The notes beneath the pieces are model-generated. The model saw only the letters and a program-made list of their open reading frames with translations. It made no database searches and was not told the origin of the DNA. Below are positions 29,266 through 37,949 of a stretch of DNA of 64,000 nt, one piece after another. Position numbers and translations under genes: made by a program. Each line of letters opens with the position of its first letter. Positions within the stretch are counted from its first letter, which is position 1. The DNA is taken from positions 3,658,001-3,722,000 of the forward strand of contig OY970200.1 of the NCBI GenBank assembly GCA_963708235.1. The letters run 5' to 3'. Source of the stretch: G963708235 sp963708235 (GTDB taxonomy: Bacteria > Actinomycetota > Acidimicrobiia > Spongiisociales > UBA5794).

Positions 29266-31086
29266 CTACCGGGTTGCGGGCACGATCCTGATCCGGAAAG
29301 AAAGGTCGCCGGAGATGGCCATGGGCGCAATCTTTCTCGAGTGACGCGTCAGCACGGTGCGATCACCAGAAGGCATCGTCCGGTTAACACGCAGGTCGGC
29401 CCGTAGGAGGTCGCCGGGCGGCGCCTTGGCGATCTCGGCGACGAGTTCGTCGAAGCTGGTGGCGTTTCCCGGCTCCCATTCGGGGGTACCGGCCTTGATA
29501 CGGAGCGTTCCGTTGTTTCCCCCGGCGCGGGGCGCAACAAATGACATCTGCACCCGGGTGAGTTTTGTCGAGCCGGTCGTTCGGAGCACCGCCCGCAGGT
29601 ACACCTCCGCACCGGCGACGAGGTTGGTTCGCACCGCAGGATCGACTTTCGTCCATCGACCGTTGGCGCCGAGCTTCTCGAGGGCGACGAGCCTGGCGGC
29701 GGTGTACTTCGGATCGACCGTTCCGGACATGGAGACCTGGTCGATGGTGATCTCTTCGAACCTGTTGGTCGCCAGCGTGATCAGGTCGTCGTAGATCTCA
29801 TACGCCGGGGCGAACGTTGCGTCGTAGACATCCGCCGTCTTCTCACGGCGGGTGAACTGCCAGGTGCTGCCATCGGCTCGCTTGCCGCTCGCCGACCATC
29901 GCAGCGTGACCACCCCGTCCCCGATGCGGTCGTGGAGACGATCGAGATTGCTCAACGTGTGGAAGAACGCCACGTCAGGCGTCCACGAGCGGAGCACGAC
30001 GCGGGTAGACCCGGTGCGAGAGGCGCCGCTGTCAGTGGCGGACAGGGTCGATTTGATCAGTGCCGTTGGCGGGGTAACGCCGAGTTGGGTGCGGAGGGCG
30101 CTGAGGCGGTCCTGGTCGACGGTGCCGGTGACGCCGCCCAGGTTGGCAATCTTGAACGGACCGAATGGGTCGGGTTGGATCAGGACGGCGGTTGCCTCGT
30201 GTGCGGACAGCGTGGTGGCGCCGCTCCATAACAACGGATGTCCGAAGAGCAGGGCCTCACCGTCGCACACCGCGGTCACCGTGCCGACTCCCGCCAGCGA
30301 GGCGTCACCGTAGGAGACTGCGGCGCCGACGTTGCCCCCGGCGACCAATTCGGCAACCGCCGCCTCGCCGGATGCCGCACCGGCCGGATACACCCGCACA
30401 CCGGAGAGGTTGCCCTGGATTCGTTTCGTGATCTCCGGGAGTCGCTGTTGGTTCATCCCGGAAACGGCGATCGGGATCTGGAGCTGGCGCAACCCGGAAG
30501 CTGCCTGGGCGGCGGTCGCCGCCCCGCTGGCGACGATCTCGGCTTCGAGCGCCGCCGGTAGGTCGACCTGTGGCGCCTGCGCCGCCGGTCCGCCGCCGGT
30601 GAGCAGCCGGTACATCTCGGTGGCAGGGGTGATCCCGGCGATTGGCGACGCACCGTACGACAATCCGTAGGCCACCGCCCCGACGAGCCGACCGGCCTCG
30701 TCATAGACCGGGGACCCCGACATGCCGAACCAGATCCCTCCGGCACGCTCGATCGCCGGGCTGGAGGTCTCGACCAGAATCATGTCGAGCCCGGGTGCGA
30801 TGCCGTCTTTGATCACCCCGATGTACTCGGCGGTGAACTCGTCGGGAGCGGTCCCCCGCTCGACGGTCAGCCCGGTGAGAACCTGTCCTTCCAGATCCCC
30901 GATTTCGTCGCTGGGCACGGCTGCCGGGCAAGGGTCGGCCAGGGCGGGCAGGTCGACGACTGATGAGGCGAGCGCCGCCTCGGTGGTGAGTGTGGTCGTG
31001 ACAAGAGTCGCCAGCGCCAGCGCAAATATGGCGATGCGGCAAGCGCCACGGTGGCGTCCGATGTGCGGGCCGACTGAGATGGTCAT
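29266..31086 (-). CDS. secreted SpoIVB/S55-type serine peptidase-like protein
   Basis: A protein of about 606 residues with a signal peptide (CRIAIFALALATLVTTTLTT, cleavage near ALA-SS). The peptidase-like core has the nucleophile motif GMSGSPVYDEAGRLVGAVAY (Ser125 at residues 121-140), then SPIAGITPATEMYRLL, and a later VCDGEALLFGHPLLWSG with His283, corresponding to the SpoIVB His region. The C-terminal 280 residues are beta-rich and may bind the cell surface or substrate. The ATG at 31086 has GGAGGGACC upstream. The substrate is unknown; the order Ser-then-His is opposite to B. subtilis SpoIVB but appears common in environmental relatives. Confidence 0.75.
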   Translation of the reverse strand: MTISVGPHIGRHRGACRIAIFALALATLVTTTLTTEAALASSVVDLPALADPCPAAVPSDEIGDLEGQVLTGLTVERGTAPDEFTAEYIGVIKDGIAPGLDMILVETSSPAIERAGGIWFGMSGSPVYDEAGRLVGAVAYGLSYGASPIAGITPATEMYRLLTGGGPAAQAPQVDLPAALEAEIVASGAATAAQAASGLRQLQIPIAVSGMNQQRLPEITKRIQGNLSGVRVYPAGAASGEAAVAELVAGGNVGAAVSYGDASLAGVGTVTAVCDGEALLFGHPLLWSGATTLSAHEATAVLIQPDPFGPFKIANLGGVTGTVDQDRLSALRTQLGVTPPTALIKSTLSATDSGASRTGSTRVVLRSWTPDVAFFHTLSNLDRLHDRIGDGVVTLRWSASGKRADGSTWQFTRREKTADVYDATFAPAYEIYDDLITLATNRFEEITIDQVSMSGTVDPKYTAARLVALEKLGANGRWTKVDPAVRTNLVAGAEVYLRAVLRTTGSTKLTRVQMSFVAPRAGGNNGTLRIKAGTPEWEPGNATSFDELVAEIAKAPPGDLLRADLRVNRTMPSGDRTVLTRHSRKIAPMAISGDLSFRIRIVPATR

Positions 31087-31581
31087 GGTCCCTCCAGGGG
31101 GATTGGGTGACAGGTCCGAACGATCGAAAGGCTTGTCTGACCCTACGACGCCGCACTGCGAAGTGTGGTTCCCCATTCCATAGGGATTCCCACAAGACAC
31201 GCGATATCGAGGGACAGAGATAATCCCAAATGGCAACGAAGGGCCTGTGGGGAGGTGCGAGGGGATACCGCTTGCCGGCTGAATCCGGCCCGGTGGCGAG
31301 CCCCCTTCTGTCCGATGCGAGCAGGGCGAGGCGGCGCTCGGCGGTGGTCGGGGTGCACAGCTTGACCTCGTGACGACCTGGCCCGACGTCAAGGCAGAGA
31401 CGTCACGGCAGAGACGTCAAGAAGTCAACCAAGAGGGCCAGCGATGGGACGTTGCCGACGAACGGATGGATCCCGCATACGGCCTCCGTCTTGTCATCAG
31501 CGGGTCTCTCCGCGGTCAGATTCGGTTCACCCAGGTTCCATAGCTTGTCCGGGTACGCCCCCTCGACAAGGAGAGATCACC
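31087..31581. other. 495-bp divergent intergenic region
   Basis: It separates the starts of the S55-like and GDPD genes and should hold both promoters. A 46-codon open extension upstream of the GDPD start is not protein-like. No repeat or structured element was found. Confidence 0.5.
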
Positions 31582-33462
31582 ATGTCCGAACTCAGCCGGA
31601 TACGTCCCCGGCATCGCTCGACGATCCAGTCCAAGCTCATCGTCGCATTGGCCGCCGGCATTGCCCTCACCACGGCGGTAGCCACCTCGCCGTCGCCGGC
31701 AGCGGCCGCCGACCCGGGTGATGTCGTCTACGAGCAGAACTTCGATGCGGTGGCGAACGGCTCGCTGCCCGCCGGCTGGAACCCGATCGTGGGTTCTTGG
31801 GCGGTCCAGAACGGCGAGTTGATCGGCCAGTCGGGATCGATCACCCGCATCACATTCGGGCCCCACGTCGACAACTACCGCTTCGAGGCGACGGTGCGGT
31901 TCGAGCAGGTCACCAACGCCTCCCGTTGGATGGCGCCGATCCTCGACATCGCCGCCGACGGGTCGCTCCCATGGTGGCAGGCAGCGATGCGCTCGACCTC
32001 GACCGCCGGCAACGGTATCGAGCTCGCCGAGCGCACCGTCGGCAACGCTTGGAGCGTTCCCTACACCGCAGCGGCACCGAGCAACGCCGGGGTCGGGAAC
32101 GACGTACGGATCGCCATCGAGGTTCAGGGCGGCTACGCCACATGGATCTACGAAGGCCAGAAGGTGCTTGAAGGCCGCATCGCCCGCTCCCAGAACGGGG
32201 TGCTCGGCTTCTCGGCCGACGGTGCCCGCATCGCCATCGACGACATCGTGATCACCGAGATCGAGCCCCGGAGCCCGGTGCTCGACGCCGGGGCGTTGCC
32301 GCTCACTGCGGCCCACCGCGGCTACTCATCGGTAGCGCCGGAGAACACGCTGGCGGCGTACGCCTCGGCAATGCGCACCGGCGCAGAGTGGGTCGAGATC
32401 GACGTCCACACCACCGTCGACGGCGTGCCCGTGGTGATGCACGACCAGACCGTCAACCGCACCACCGACGGCACCGGCGATGTCGCCGTGCTCCAGGCGT
32501 CGTACTTCACCGGGCTCGAGGCGGGGTCGTGGTTCAGCCCGGCGTTCGCCACCCAGCCGGCGCCGACGTTCCAGATGATGCTCGACCTGATGCGGACCGG
32601 TTCGTCCGGGATGCTGCTCGAGATCAAAGGCCCGGAGACCCGTGACGAGGTCCACCGGATGGTCGACATGATCGTCGCCGCCAACCTGGCCGACCGGATG
32701 ATCATCCAGTCCTTCGACGAGAACGTGCTCCGCTACGCCTACGAGCGTGCCCCCCAGATCCCGCTCGGGTTGCTGCGCGGCTCGCTCGACGCCGACCCCG
32801 TGGCGAAGGCCCGGGAGCTGAATGCGGTGTATTACAACCCGTCGAATGCCGCCGTGTCGTCCCGGCCGTCGGTGGTCGCCGACCTCAACGCAGCCGGGGT
32901 CGGGGTGTTCGTCTACACCATCAACGCCGCCAGCGACTGGCGGCGCCTCACCGATCTGGGCGTCGACGGGATCATCACCGACCGTGCCGGCGCCTTCATC
33001 GGCTGGAAGGAAGCCCAGGCCCAGATCGTCCCAGAGGTGCCAACGGTGACCCTGGTGGCACCCACCGACAGTGCCTCGGTGGAGCGTGGAGATGACATCG
33101 TCATCGCCACCTCGACCACCGACACCGACGAGGTGACCGTCTCCCTCGACGGCGAGCCCGTAGCGAACGACGTCCCGATCCCGGCGGCGGGGCTGTCGCT
33201 CGGTGCCCACACCGTCGTGGCGACGGCGCAAGGTGAAGGTGGCGAGGCGACCGCATCGAGCACCTTCACCGTGATCGCGACCGAAGCCGGCCTGATGAAG
33301 CGGATCTTCGAACTCGAACCGACGCTGCCCCAGCTACGGCGGATGGTCGATTCCCTCAACGCCCGCGACTGGGACCGTCTCAGCGCCGTGATCGAGCTCT
33401 ACGTCGATGATCTCGAGACCAAGGCAACCCTGCTCGAGGAGATCGCCTTCCTGGCAGGCTGA
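31582..33462 (+). CDS. secreted glycerophosphodiester phosphodiesterase with LamG-like and Ig-like domains
   Basis: A protein of about 626 residues. A signal peptide (LIVALAAGIALTTAVATSPS, cleavage near AAA-AD) precedes a concanavalin/LamG-like domain at about 45-228. The GDPD catalytic domain (240-480) has AAHRGYSSVAPENT with the first catalytic His, the metal ligands in EIDVHTTVDGVPVVMHD and the second catalytic His, plus LEIKGPE and VDGIITDRAG. An Ig-like domain and a helical tail complete the protein. It should hydrolyse glycerophosphodiesters outside the cell, recovering phosphate and glycerol. The start is preceded by AAGGAGAGATCACC. Confidence 0.9.
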   Translation: MSELSRIRPRHRSTIQSKLIVALAAGIALTTAVATSPSPAAAADPGDVVYEQNFDAVANGSLPAGWNPIVGSWAVQNGELIGQSGSITRITFGPHVDNYRFEATVRFEQVTNASRWMAPILDIAADGSLPWWQAAMRSTSTAGNGIELAERTVGNAWSVPYTAAAPSNAGVGNDVRIAIEVQGGYATWIYEGQKVLEGRIARSQNGVLGFSADGARIAIDDIVITEIEPRSPVLDAGALPLTAAHRGYSSVAPENTLAAYASAMRTGAEWVEIDVHTTVDGVPVVMHDQTVNRTTDGTGDVAVLQASYFTGLEAGSWFSPAFATQPAPTFQMMLDLMRTGSSGMLLEIKGPETRDEVHRMVDMIVAANLADRMIIQSFDENVLRYAYERAPQIPLGLLRGSLDADPVAKARELNAVYYNPSNAAVSSRPSVVADLNAAGVGVFVYTINAASDWRRLTDLGVDGIITDRAGAFIGWKEAQAQIVPEVPTVTLVAPTDSASVERGDDIVIATSTTDTDEVTVSLDGEPVANDVPIPAAGLSLGAHTVVATAQGEGGEATASSTFTVIATEAGLMKRIFELEPTLPQLRRMVDSLNARDWDRLSAVIELYVDDLETKATLLEEIAFLAG

Positions 33463-33478
33463 GACCCCGCATCCGAAT

Positions 33479-33524
33479 CACGCACCTGCGGCCGTCGCCA
33501 CAGCGGGACGGTCGCAGGTGCGTG
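33479..33524. terminator. bidirectional terminator hairpin
   Basis: CACGCACCTGCG (33479-33490) pairs perfectly with 33513-33524, extended inward by CCGTC/GACGG. It sits between the convergent GDPD and reductase-like genes. Confidence 0.8.
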
Positions 33525-33578
33525 CACGATGCCGGACCTTGGCGAGAGGTAGCGGCCAACGTGCCGGCAGCAACCACG

Positions 33579-34148
33579 TCAGGCCGTAGCCGGTGCGGGT
33601 CGGTATCGCAGAGCGGCCGCCCCCGACCGGAACTCATGACGATCCACGAGTTCGAGCTGGATGCGCTTGCGCAGACCGGCGAGCAACGTCGGCCCGTGTC
33701 CGGCAAGGACCGGCTGCACAACGAACTCGTACTCGTCGATCAATCCCAGATCTGCCAACGCAAGGGGGAGCGTCACGCCGCCAACGAACAGGCCCTCGCC
33801 TGGCTCCTGCTTGAGCCGCTGAACCGCTTGCCCCAAGTCGCCTCGCACCAGCTCGGCATTCCAGTCGACCCCGCTCAGCGTGCTCGACACGACGTACTTC
33901 TTCGCCCGGTCGATGGTCTCGGCGAACGGGATCTCCCACTCGTCCATCCAGTCCGGCCACGTGCCCGTGGCCGGCTGCCGCCACGCCGACTCCATCATCT
34001 CGTAGGTCACCCGGCCGAATAGCAGCGCATCGGCTCGTTCCATCTCAGCGGTCCAGTAGCGCATCGACTCCTCGTCCGGCGGGAGCCCTGCCTCGTGATG
34101 GCAGCAGCCGTCGAGCGTGACGTTGATCGAGTATCGCAGTGGTCTCAT
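33579..34148 (-). CDS. dihydrofolate reductase-like (RibD C-terminal) family protein
   Basis: A protein of about 189 residues. It shows the RibD_C/DHFR-like pattern: RYSINVTLDGCCHHEAGLPP, ALLFGRVTYEMMESAW, KKYVVSSTLSGVDWNAELV, GLFVGGVTLPLALADLGLID and EYEFVVQPVLAGHGP. Members bind NADPH and reduce small substrates; many copies in actinobacteria have no known role. The ATG at 34148 begins the conserved sequence directly; the longer frame adds 12 unconserved residues. Confidence 0.88.
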   Translation of the reverse strand: MRPLRYSINVTLDGCCHHEAGLPPDEESMRYWTAEMERADALLFGRVTYEMMESAWRQPATGTWPDWMDEWEIPFAETIDRAKKYVVSSTLSGVDWNAELVRGDLGQAVQRLKQEPGEGLFVGGVTLPLALADLGLIDEYEFVVQPVLAGHGPTLLAGLRKRIQLELVDRHEFRSGAAALRYRPAPATA

Positions 34149-34433
34149 CTCGTTGTTCTCCCTCGATGGGCGCGGTGCGTTCACCGGACCGTCCTAAGAC
34201 GACTGCCGGCGCCCTTTCTCATCGGCGCCCCCATCGCACCTACGCGACACCGTCGCTGAGCGAACCAGACTGCAGACCTCGCAGCATCGACTCGGACCGT
34301 GTCGATTTGTTCCGGAGAAGCAACTGGGACCGCACCGCCTCGGCGGTTCGTCGCCGAAGCTCAGCGTTGAAGAATCTCCGGCATGGGGAGAATGCCGAGC
34401 TTTTCTGTCACTGCCTGTCGATACGATGCGGAG

Positions 34434-35735
34434 ATGGATGATATTTCTCGTCACCGGCCCGGGTCTCGTCATCGGCTTGGGAAGCTGCACCGGCGCCTGT
34501 CGGCGTCGTTGCATGATTTCCTCACCGAGCTGGCAGCGTTCGAGACCGACGAGGCGTGGGTTGCCGACGGCGCCACCGATGCCGTGGCGTGGCTGGCCCA
34601 AGAACTCGGGTTGGCGCGCCCCACTGCGCGCCATTGGCTGGAAGTCGCCCGGAACCTCGGCACGTTCCCGCTGATCTCCGCCGAGCTCCGGGCCGGTCGG
34701 ATCTCCATCGACCAGGCCCGTCCCCTGTGCCGGTTGGCCGCCCAGGACGAACGGTTCACCGTAGATAACGGACCGGACGACCCGGACGGTCCGGGGTCTC
34801 TGCCCGACCCGATGGCAACCGCCGAGGTCGAAGCCGAACTGGTCGACCTTGCCAAGCACCACACCGTGACCGAGCTCCAACGCCTGGCCCGCCGGCCACG
34901 GGACATCACCCCCAGCCAGGAGAACGCCGACCACGACAACGCCGAGGTGGAGACCTGGTGGGACGAACACGGCCGCTTCCTCCACCTTTCCGGTCGTGTC
35001 CCCGGGGTCGATGGTGCCATCGTGGAACTGGCCCTCAATCGTCTCTCCGTGCAAGAGCCTCGAGACCCGGTCACCGGGCAGTTCGACCACCCCGACCAGA
35101 GAATGGCCCGGGCCCTGGTTCAGATGGCCTCGGAATCCCTGGGCAGCGACGGTGATTCCGACCGCGCCTCGGTCCTGGTCCACGTCGACTACACGGCGTT
35201 GGCCGGTGACGGAATCGGCCATGTCCCTGCCGGGCCCGCGCTCAGCGCCGAAACCATCCGTTTCCTCACCTGCGACGGGCGCCGCCAACTCGTCGTGGAT
35301 GGTCCCGACGGTGCTCCCATCGGAGTCGGGCGTACCACCCGGACCATCCCGCCGTGGCTGGCCCGTCTCGTCGCAGAACGCGACAAGGGATGTCGGTTCC
35401 CCGGATGTCGCCGAACCCGCTGGACCCAGATCCACCACATCAACCACTGGGCGCATGGCGGTACGACCGACCTCTGCAACCTGGTGACCCTCTGCGTCTT
35501 TCATCACCGCATGTTGCACCGCCAGGGATGGCGCATCGAAGGCAACCCCAGCGGCACCCTCACCTGGATCAGACCCCGAGGCGACCTCCACCTCCCCCTT
35601 CGACTCGCCGAAGACGACCCTGACCCAGCCTTCCTTCCCCGCGGCCTCGTCGGATTCAACCTCGAACAAAGACTCGACACCATCGACAGCGCGTTTGCCG
35701 GCCACTGGGGCCCCATCCCCCCCCGAAGCACCTGA
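34434..35735 (+). CDS. DUF222 / HNH endonuclease domain protein (13E12 type)
   Basis: A protein of about 433 residues. The N-terminal 280 residues are the helical DUF222 domain (LAQELGLARPTARHWLEVAR, GRISIDQARPLCRLA). The C terminus is an HNH nuclease domain: CRFPGCRRTRW with a zinc-type cysteine pair, then IHHINHWAHGGTTDLCNL and FHHRMLHRQGW. Such genes are abundant and repeated in actinobacteria, including the REP13E12 elements of Mycobacterium tuberculosis, and may be mobile. No flanking inverted repeats are visible, and only one copy is in the window. Cellular role is unknown. It is convergent with the aminotransferase gene 16 bases away. Confidence 0.9.
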   Translation: MDDISRHRPGSRHRLGKLHRRLSASLHDFLTELAAFETDEAWVADGATDAVAWLAQELGLARPTARHWLEVARNLGTFPLISAELRAGRISIDQARPLCRLAAQDERFTVDNGPDDPDGPGSLPDPMATAEVEAELVDLAKHHTVTELQRLARRPRDITPSQENADHDNAEVETWWDEHGRFLHLSGRVPGVDGAIVELALNRLSVQEPRDPVTGQFDHPDQRMARALVQMASESLGSDGDSDRASVLVHVDYTALAGDGIGHVPAGPALSAETIRFLTCDGRRQLVVDGPDGAPIGVGRTTRTIPPWLARLVAERDKGCRFPGCRRTRWTQIHHINHWAHGGTTDLCNLVTLCVFHHRMLHRQGWRIEGNPSGTLTWIRPRGDLHLPLRLAEDDPDPAFLPRGLVGFNLEQRLDTIDSAFAGHWGPIPPRST

Positions 35736-35751
35736 CCACGGTCAGGGGCAC

Positions 35752-37101
35752 CTATCGCCGCAGCGCCGCCGCAGCTTCGTCCAGGATGACGCCGGTGGTC
35801 TCCACCATCTCGTCGATCTCGGCGGTACCTGCGATCAGCGGCGGTGAGAACTGGATGATCGGCGCCCCGCGGCCGTCGGCGCGTGCCAGCATGCCATGGC
35901 GCCTCAGCGCCGGCTTGAGATGCTCGTTCACCAGCGCCGTCGACTCCTCAGGGGTGAACGCCACCCCGGCGTCGCGGTCCTTCATCAACTCGACGGCGTA
36001 GAAGTAGCCGGCGCCGCGGACCTCGGCGGCGAGCGGTCGATCGAGCAGGGTCTCCAACCCGGTGCGGAAATGGTCCTGGTGGGCGAGCACGTTGTCGAGG
36101 ACGCCCTCGGACTCCATCACGTCCAGGTTGGCCATCGCCACCGCACACGACACCGGGTGGCCGCCGAAGGTGATCCCGTGGGTGAAGATCGACCCCGCCT
36201 CTAGGAACGGCTCGGCAAGGTGCGGTCTGGTGATCACCCCGCCAAGCGGGACGTACCCGGAGGTGACGCCCTTGGCGAAGGTGATCATGTCGGGGACGTA
36301 GTCGAAGCGCTGACCTCCGAACCAGGTACCCAGCCGACCGAAGGCGCAGATCACCTCGTCTGAGACGAGCAGCACGCCGTGGCGATCGCAGATTTCCCGC
36401 ACCCGTTGCCAGTAGCCCGGCGCCGGGGTGAAGCAGCCGCCCGAGTTCTGCACCGGTTCGAGGTACACCGCGGCGACGGTCTCGGGACCTTCGGCGATGA
36501 TGGCCCGTTCGATCTCGTCGGCGCACGCCAAGGTGCACGGGCCGTCGCAGAACGGGCAGTTGTCGACATCGGTCTTGGTGACGTGGGTCACCAGCGGCAC
36601 CAGCATCGGTTCGAACGGGGTCTGCAGCGCCGGGATGCCGGTGATCGACAGCGCCCCCAGCGTGGTGCCGTGATAGGTGGTTTCCCGGGCGATGACCTTC
36701 ATCCGCTCCGGCTCGCCCTTGAGAACGAAGTACTGCCGGGCCAGCTTCCACGCCGACTCCACCGCCTCGGAGCCACCGGCGGTGAAGAACACCCGGTCCA
36801 TGTCACCCGGCGCAAGTTCGGCCAGCCGGGCGGCGAGCTGCGCCGCCGGTGGGTGGGCGAACCCCCACACCGGGTAGTAGCCGAGTTCCTCGGCCTGCTT
36901 CGCCGCCGCCGTCGCCAACTCGCTGCGACCATGACCGATCTGCGTGACGAACAATCCGGCGAGCGCATCGAGATAGCGCTTGCCCTGATCGTCCCACACG
37001 TAACAGCCCTCACCTCGTGCGATCACGGTCGGACCGTCGGCGGGCACCTGGGCGAAATGCAACCACATGTGGTCACGGGCCATCTCCTGGAACGTGCTCA
37101 C
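35752..37101 (-). CDS. class III PLP-dependent aminotransferase (polyamine/omega-amino acid type)
   Basis: A protein of 449 residues. Fold type I landmarks are FFTAGGSEAVESAWKLARQY (phosphate-binding), TTYHGTTLGALSITG, LVSDEVICAFGRLG with the PLP-binding Asp, and the Schiff-base lysine in ITFAKGVTSGYVPLGG. The overall sequence resembles putrescine-pyruvate and other omega-amino acid transaminases. The neighbours (FAD amine oxidase, aldehyde dehydrogenase, polyamine transporter) support putrescine or a related diamine as substrate. The extra cysteine motif NCPFCDGPCTLACAD in the middle is unusual and could bind a metal. Confidence 0.88.
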   Translation of the reverse strand: MSTFQEMARDHMWLHFAQVPADGPTVIARGEGCYVWDDQGKRYLDALAGLFVTQIGHGRSELATAAAKQAEELGYYPVWGFAHPPAAQLAARLAELAPGDMDRVFFTAGGSEAVESAWKLARQYFVLKGEPERMKVIARETTYHGTTLGALSITGIPALQTPFEPMLVPLVTHVTKTDVDNCPFCDGPCTLACADEIERAIIAEGPETVAAVYLEPVQNSGGCFTPAPGYWQRVREICDRHGVLLVSDEVICAFGRLGTWFGGQRFDYVPDMITFAKGVTSGYVPLGGVITRPHLAEPFLEAGSIFTHGITFGGHPVSCAVAMANLDVMESEGVLDNVLAHQDHFRTGLETLLDRPLAAEVRGAGYFYAVELMKDRDAGVAFTPEESTALVNEHLKPALRRHGMLARADGRGAPIIQFSPPLIAGTAEIDEMVETTGVILDEAAAALRR

Positions 37102-37229
37102 CGGGCCCCTCCTTGCGGCGTACGTCGACGCCCGCCATGTTACGCCCCGGCCCGCTCCGGTGACGGCTGCCGCATCCGTCGAGCTCCGGCGGATAGGCTA
37201 CGGACCGGTGGGATGCGGGTCCGAGCAGG

Positions 37230-37916
37230 ATGGTGGACATGACGATCGAGATCGTGCAGGTGCAGCCACGGTTCGCCGAGGCCCTGGTGGAGTTGGAGCG
37301 GCTGGCCTTCCCCACCGCCTCCGCCGACGACCTGCTCAGCGTGCCCGGAGTGCTGCTGCAGTGCGAGGTATTCCCCGAAGGGGGCTTTGTCGTGCTGGAC
37401 GGCGAAGACGTCGTCGGATTCGGGCTCGGGTGTTTCGTCGATTTCGACTTCGACCATCCCGTCCATCACATCGACGACGTCGTCGGACCGCTCGGGTCTG
37501 ACAACCACGACCCGCACGCCCCCTGGTACTACGGCACCGACATCGTGGTCCGTGCCGACCAGCGTGGCCGGGGGATCGGTCGGATGCTCTACGACGTCCG
37601 CAAGGACCTCGTCCGCCGCTACAACCGGGCCGGGATCGTCGCTGGTGGGGTGATCCCCGGCTACGCCGACCACAAACACGAGTTGACCGCCGACGAGTAC
37701 ATCACCAAGGTCGCCGCCGGGGAATTGCGCGACCCGACGCTCAGCTTCCAGATGTCCAACGGGTTCGAGGCGCTCGGCGCCCTCCCCGGGTACTGGCACG
37801 ACCCCGCCGTCGACGACAACGCATGCCTCATCGTCTGGCGGAACCCCGACCATGATCCCGATGCGCTTGTTACCGAGCGGGCGGCGGCGTCTCCGCCGGA
37901 TCCGTCCGATGGGTGA
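37230..37916 (+). CDS. GNAT-family N-acetyltransferase
   Basis: A protein of 228 residues. The acetyl-CoA binding loop is DIVVRADQRGRGIGRMLYDV, the R/Q-x-x-G-x-G/A pattern of GNAT enzymes, followed by a helix and GYADHKHELTADEYI. The C-terminal part, LSFQMSNGFEALGALPGYW, is the typical terminal strand for amine acetyltransferases. Start may be at 37230 or three codons later. In this polyamine gene region it could acetylate a polyamine or intermediate; this is inferred from neighbours. Confidence 0.82.
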   Translation: MVDMTIEIVQVQPRFAEALVELERLAFPTASADDLLSVPGVLLQCEVFPEGGFVVLDGEDVVGFGLGCFVDFDFDHPVHHIDDVVGPLGSDNHDPHAPWYYGTDIVVRADQRGRGIGRMLYDVRKDLVRRYNRAGIVAGGVIPGYADHKHELTADEYITKVAAGELRDPTLSFQMSNGFEALGALPGYWHDPAVDDNACLIVWRNPDHDPDALVTERAAASPPDPSDG

Positions 37917-37949
37917 CAACGGGATAGCCGAGCGGCGTAGGGCCGCCGG

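Noticed and set aside
34434..35735. The DUF222/HNH gene as part of an inserted mobile element
   Set aside because: No flanking repeats, integrase or target duplication are visible and only one copy is in the window, so no element boundaries can be drawn.
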